6,232 nucleotides of DNA from DAOUMU01 sp034409055 (GTDB lineage: Bacteria; Chloroflexota; Anaerolineae; 4572-78; J111). The notes beneath the pieces are model-generated. The model saw only the letters and a list, made by a program, of their open reading frames with translations, had not been told where the DNA came from and ran no database searches. The number at the start of each line of letters is the position of its first letter. Position 1 is the first letter of the stretch. The stretch is from NCBI GenBank assembly GCA_034409055.1, contig DAOUMU010000391.1, positions 1-6,232 of the forward strand. The letters are read 5' to 3'. The translations under genes and the position numbers were made by a program. Of this stretch, positions 4,097 to 6,232 are shown one piece after another.

Positions 4097-6232
4097 GCCT
4101 ATCTGATCAACCTAACAACCCTCAAGCCAACAGCGCGCATCGCCAGGTCAAGGATAAAGCGTCGCGCCGCGTCCAACGAACTTTTGAGGCGACCGAGGTC
4201 GATTTCCTCAGTCGCGCTCCCGGTGATTTCAACAGCGATGCTTCCGACAGCAGCATCTTGAGCCGTGCCCCCAGCCCGATTTTGCAGCGGCCGCCATCTT
4301 CTTTGGCCCCGGTGGAAGCCGAGAAAACAGAATCCTTGCCGCTAACTGACTACCCCAAACCAATGTTACAGGGCTGGAATTTCGCCCAGGTTCCGGTGCA
4401 TGCCGCCAACCGCCCGCTTATCCAGCCGAAGTTGATGGTCGGCCCGACGGGAGACCTGTACGAGCGAGAGACCGGGCGGGTAGCGGAGCAGGTGCTGAGT
4501 ATGCCGGGTCAATGGTCAGTGGTCAGTGGTCAGTCGTCAGAGGTTCAACGGCAAACGCCTGAGAAGGAAGAGGAAGTCCGGATGAAACCACTGGCAACTT
4601 CCATTACTCCGTTGGTGCAGCGTCAGGGTAAGGAGCCTGTTCAAAACGAAAAGAGCCAAAAAGCCACGGCGCAGCAACAGCCAAACCAGCAACTCATTCA
4701 GCGCCTGACAAAAGTACCATCTGATAAAAAACCCATCGTGCAGGGGGTCATTGATACCGCAAAAAGTTTGATCAGCCAAGCAGAAGACCCCGCTAAATTG
4801 AAGGGCAGTGGTGTGTTTGGCAAAAATGATCCCTCGATTAATGCCGCTCGCCAGAACTTTCAAACCATAAAGAATTATTTAAAATTGGACATTATCCGCC
4901 TGGCAGATAAACCTGGTGATTTACCAGCAGGGGCAGCAGCCCTACAAAGCGGCTCTTTGATTAAATTGAACCCTGGCAAATTAAGCAGCCCTGATGAAGT
5001 AGCTATCCACGTTGTTCACGAAGGCTCTCACGCTATTGAAGACCAAGCACAACCGGCCCGAATTTTGGATTATAGCTATCGGGGGGGATTTGCTCACGAG
5101 ATCTTACCCCCAGAGGTAGCCGTGAAGAATGCCGCTCATTATGAGGAAGCGGTTGAGCGTATAAAGAACAATGACCCCAGACCGGCCCATGGAGGCAAGC
5201 CGGACTTGACCTCAGAGGTTTTGGCCCGGGTAGATGTTATCCTCAACCGGGCCTGGATTAGGTCACTGGATCTTAAAACCGTGAGCAAGCAAATTAAACA
5301 ATCCAAGAAAAAGACTAATTGGGAACAACAAGAAGTGTTTGAACGGGCATTACAAATCGTCGATCCAGATACGTATGCACAAGTAACCAGGGAAGCTACT
5401 GGAGCAAGAAAGATGGTAAATTTTTTAAGTTCACAGGACGAGTGGCGTCAGTATGACGATACACGTTTCAACTCGGCGTGTAAAAAAGTCTTTGATCTAA
5501 AAGACGCATTTACGCCCACTGAGATCTCCACTCAAATAACCCCTGTTGGGAGTCCTGTCACCTTCCGACCTCCCGCCGAATCTGGCAAAAAAGCATCGTT
5601 ATCCCTCCCTGAAAATATTCAAGAGATGGCCGCCGAGCCGGCCTGGGCTATCATAGAGGCAATATTAAGCCTACCGTATTTTGCAAATGATCCTGGCTCT
5701 ATAAAAATGCGCGACTTTGTTAGAACACTTTACGAAGGAGATAGACCAGGGGCAAGAACAGTTACCCAGTCGATTGATCAACCTCCTGTGTCTGTAGTCG
5801 ATGAGTATAAGGGCCAAACTAAAGATTACTTGAGACAAGAGACCAGCCAGTTGCAAGGACTTGACCCAACCACCCAGCAGCGGATTACGGCGGTGTTGGA
5901 CCAAAATATCCAGAGCGTTGAAAGCGCCACAACGATGGCTGAACTTGCAGCCGCATATCGAGCTGCTGTAGCCCTGGCCCAATATAAGACCCCCCTCAAA
6001 GATTACCTGAGACAGGAGGCCGGTAAGTTGCCAGGACTTGACCCAACCACCCAGCAGCAGATTACGGCGGTGTTGGACCAAAATATCCAGAGCGTTGAAA
6101 GCGCCACAACGATGGCTGAACTTTCAACCGCATATCGAGCTGCCGTAGCCCTGGCCCAATATAAGACCCCCCTCAAAGATTACCTGAGACAGGAGGCCGG
6201 TAAGTTGCCAGGACTTGACCCAACCACCCAGC
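4093..6232 (+). CDS. Modular eCIS cargo-like protein with HExxH motif and 59-residue repeats (open at right edge)
   Basis: At least 713 residues with no stop in view. Start ATG overlaps the ATPase stop (ATGA), behind a strong AAGGGGG at 4080-4086, so the two genes are one translational unit. Residues 1-105 are polar and Pro/Ser-rich with repeated VQR, LSRAP and LQR motifs. Residues 110-135 carry IQPKL, GD.YE and RVAEQV, the motif usually found just before DUF4157, but the DUF4157 core itself is not seen. Residues 145-215 are low complexity (Q-, E- and K-rich). Residues about 230-380 include VHEGSHAIED with His309, Glu310 and His313 as an HExxH zinc site. Asp326 in DYSYRG is a possible third ligand, and KNAAHYEEAV (345-354) resembles the segment after the zinc site in aspzincin-like peptidases. 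From residue 577 there are 59-residue repeats. There is no signal peptide or membrane helix. Export would have to be by a dedicated device such as an eCIS; the substrate is unknown. Confidence 0.8.
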   Translation, partial: MSLSDQPNNPQANSAHRQVKDKASRRVQRTFEATEVDFLSRAPGDFNSDASDSSILSRAPSPILQRPPSSLAPVEAEKTESLPLTDYPKPMLQGWNFAQVPVHAANRPLIQPKLMVGPTGDLYERETGRVAEQVLSMPGQWSVVSGQSSEVQRQTPEKEEEVRMKPLATSITPLVQRQGKEPVQNEKSQKATAQQQPNQQLIQRLTKVPSDKKPIVQGVIDTAKSLISQAEDPAKLKGSGVFGKNDPSINAARQNFQTIKNYLKLDIIRLADKPGDLPAGAAALQSGSLIKLNPGKLSSPDEVAIHVVHEGSHAIEDQAQPARILDYSYRGGFAHEILPPEVAVKNAAHYEEAVERIKNNDPRPAHGGKPDLTSEVLARVDVILNRAWIRSLDLKTVSKQIKQSKKKTNWEQQEVFERALQIVDPDTYAQVTREATGARKMVNFLSSQDEWRQYDDTRFNSACKKVFDLKDAFTPTEISTQITPVGSPVTFRPPAESGKKASLSLPENIQEMAAEPAWAIIEAILSLPYFANDPGSIKMRDFVRTLYEGDRPGARTVTQSIDQPPVSVVDEYKGQTKDYLRQETSQLQGLDPTTQQRITAVLDQNIQSVESATTMAELAAAYRAAVALAQYKTPLKDYLRQEAGKLPGLDPTTQQQITAVLDQNIQSVESATTMAELSTAYRAAVALAQYKTPLKDYLRQEAGKLPGLDPTTQ
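4513..4540 (+). repeat. Four-copy heptamer repeat (TGGTCAG) within the cargo-like gene
   Basis: Three exact copies of TGGTCAG (4513-4533) are followed by a fourth with one change, TCGTCAG (4534-4540). It lies in frame in the low-complexity region, coding for WSVVSGQSSE at residues 141-150. Seven is not a multiple of three, so gain or loss of one unit would shift the reading frame. Confidence 0.8.
5821..6232 (+). repeat. Tandem 177-bp coding repeats (59 residues each)
   Basis: Units start at 5821, 5998 and 6175, an exact period of 177 bases. Unit 1 and unit 2 differ at about 11 of 177 bases; the visible 58 bases of unit 3 are identical to unit 2. The unit (KDYLRQEAGKLPGLDP, TTQQQITAVLDQ, TMAEL, AYRAAVALAQYKTPL) looks like three amphipathic helices. 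The array continues off the right edge. The near identity points to recent amplification. Confidence 0.93.

Noticed and set aside
5671..6081. Minus-strand open frame of 136 codons with internal repeats
   Set aside because: Its repeats are just the antisense of the 59-residue coding repeats of the cargo-like gene.

Overview
The window has two divergent halves separated by a repeat-rich gap of about 940 bases. The left half, on the minus strand, is the start of a respiratory complex I operon in the standard order nuoA-nuoB-nuoC, with nuoC running off the left edge. The right half, on the plus strand, is a two-gene unit. It holds a 652-residue AAA+ ATPase with one degenerate and one canonical ATPase module, and a large modular protein that starts inside the ATPase stop codon (ATGA overlap) and is still open at the right edge (713 codons visible).

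The gene styles and the dispersed palindromic elements suggest a Chloroflexota bacterium (Anaerolineae-like). This is inference from remembered family resemblance, not from a search. Base composition is moderate, and Shine-Dalgarno sites of the GGAG type precede nuoA and nuoB.

The intergenic region (1201-2137) contains no convincing gene. From left to right it holds two candidate nuo promoters with a cluster of three perfect inverted repeats between or beside them. Next comes a palindromic element that appears to be split by a second small element containing a very strong G/C cruciform. It is followed by a 151-bp MITE-like element with about 25-bp terminal inverted repeats and an 8-9 bp target-site duplication, and finally a candidate promoter for the ATPase unit with an inverted repeat over its -10 region.

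The most interesting part is the right half. The ATPase resembles the AAA+ proteins encoded with extracellular contractile injection systems (eCIS, Afp15-like). The second protein looks like an eCIS-associated cargo: it has a disordered, VQR-rich N-terminus and the IQPKL..G..GD.YE.E..RVAEQV motif that usually precedes DUF4157. It then has an HEGSH zinc-peptidase motif of possible aspzincin type, and a C-terminal array of nearly identical 59-residue repeats. No tube, sheath or baseplate gene is in the window, so the injection-system link is contextual. A four-copy heptamer repeat inside the cargo gene could make it phase-variable.
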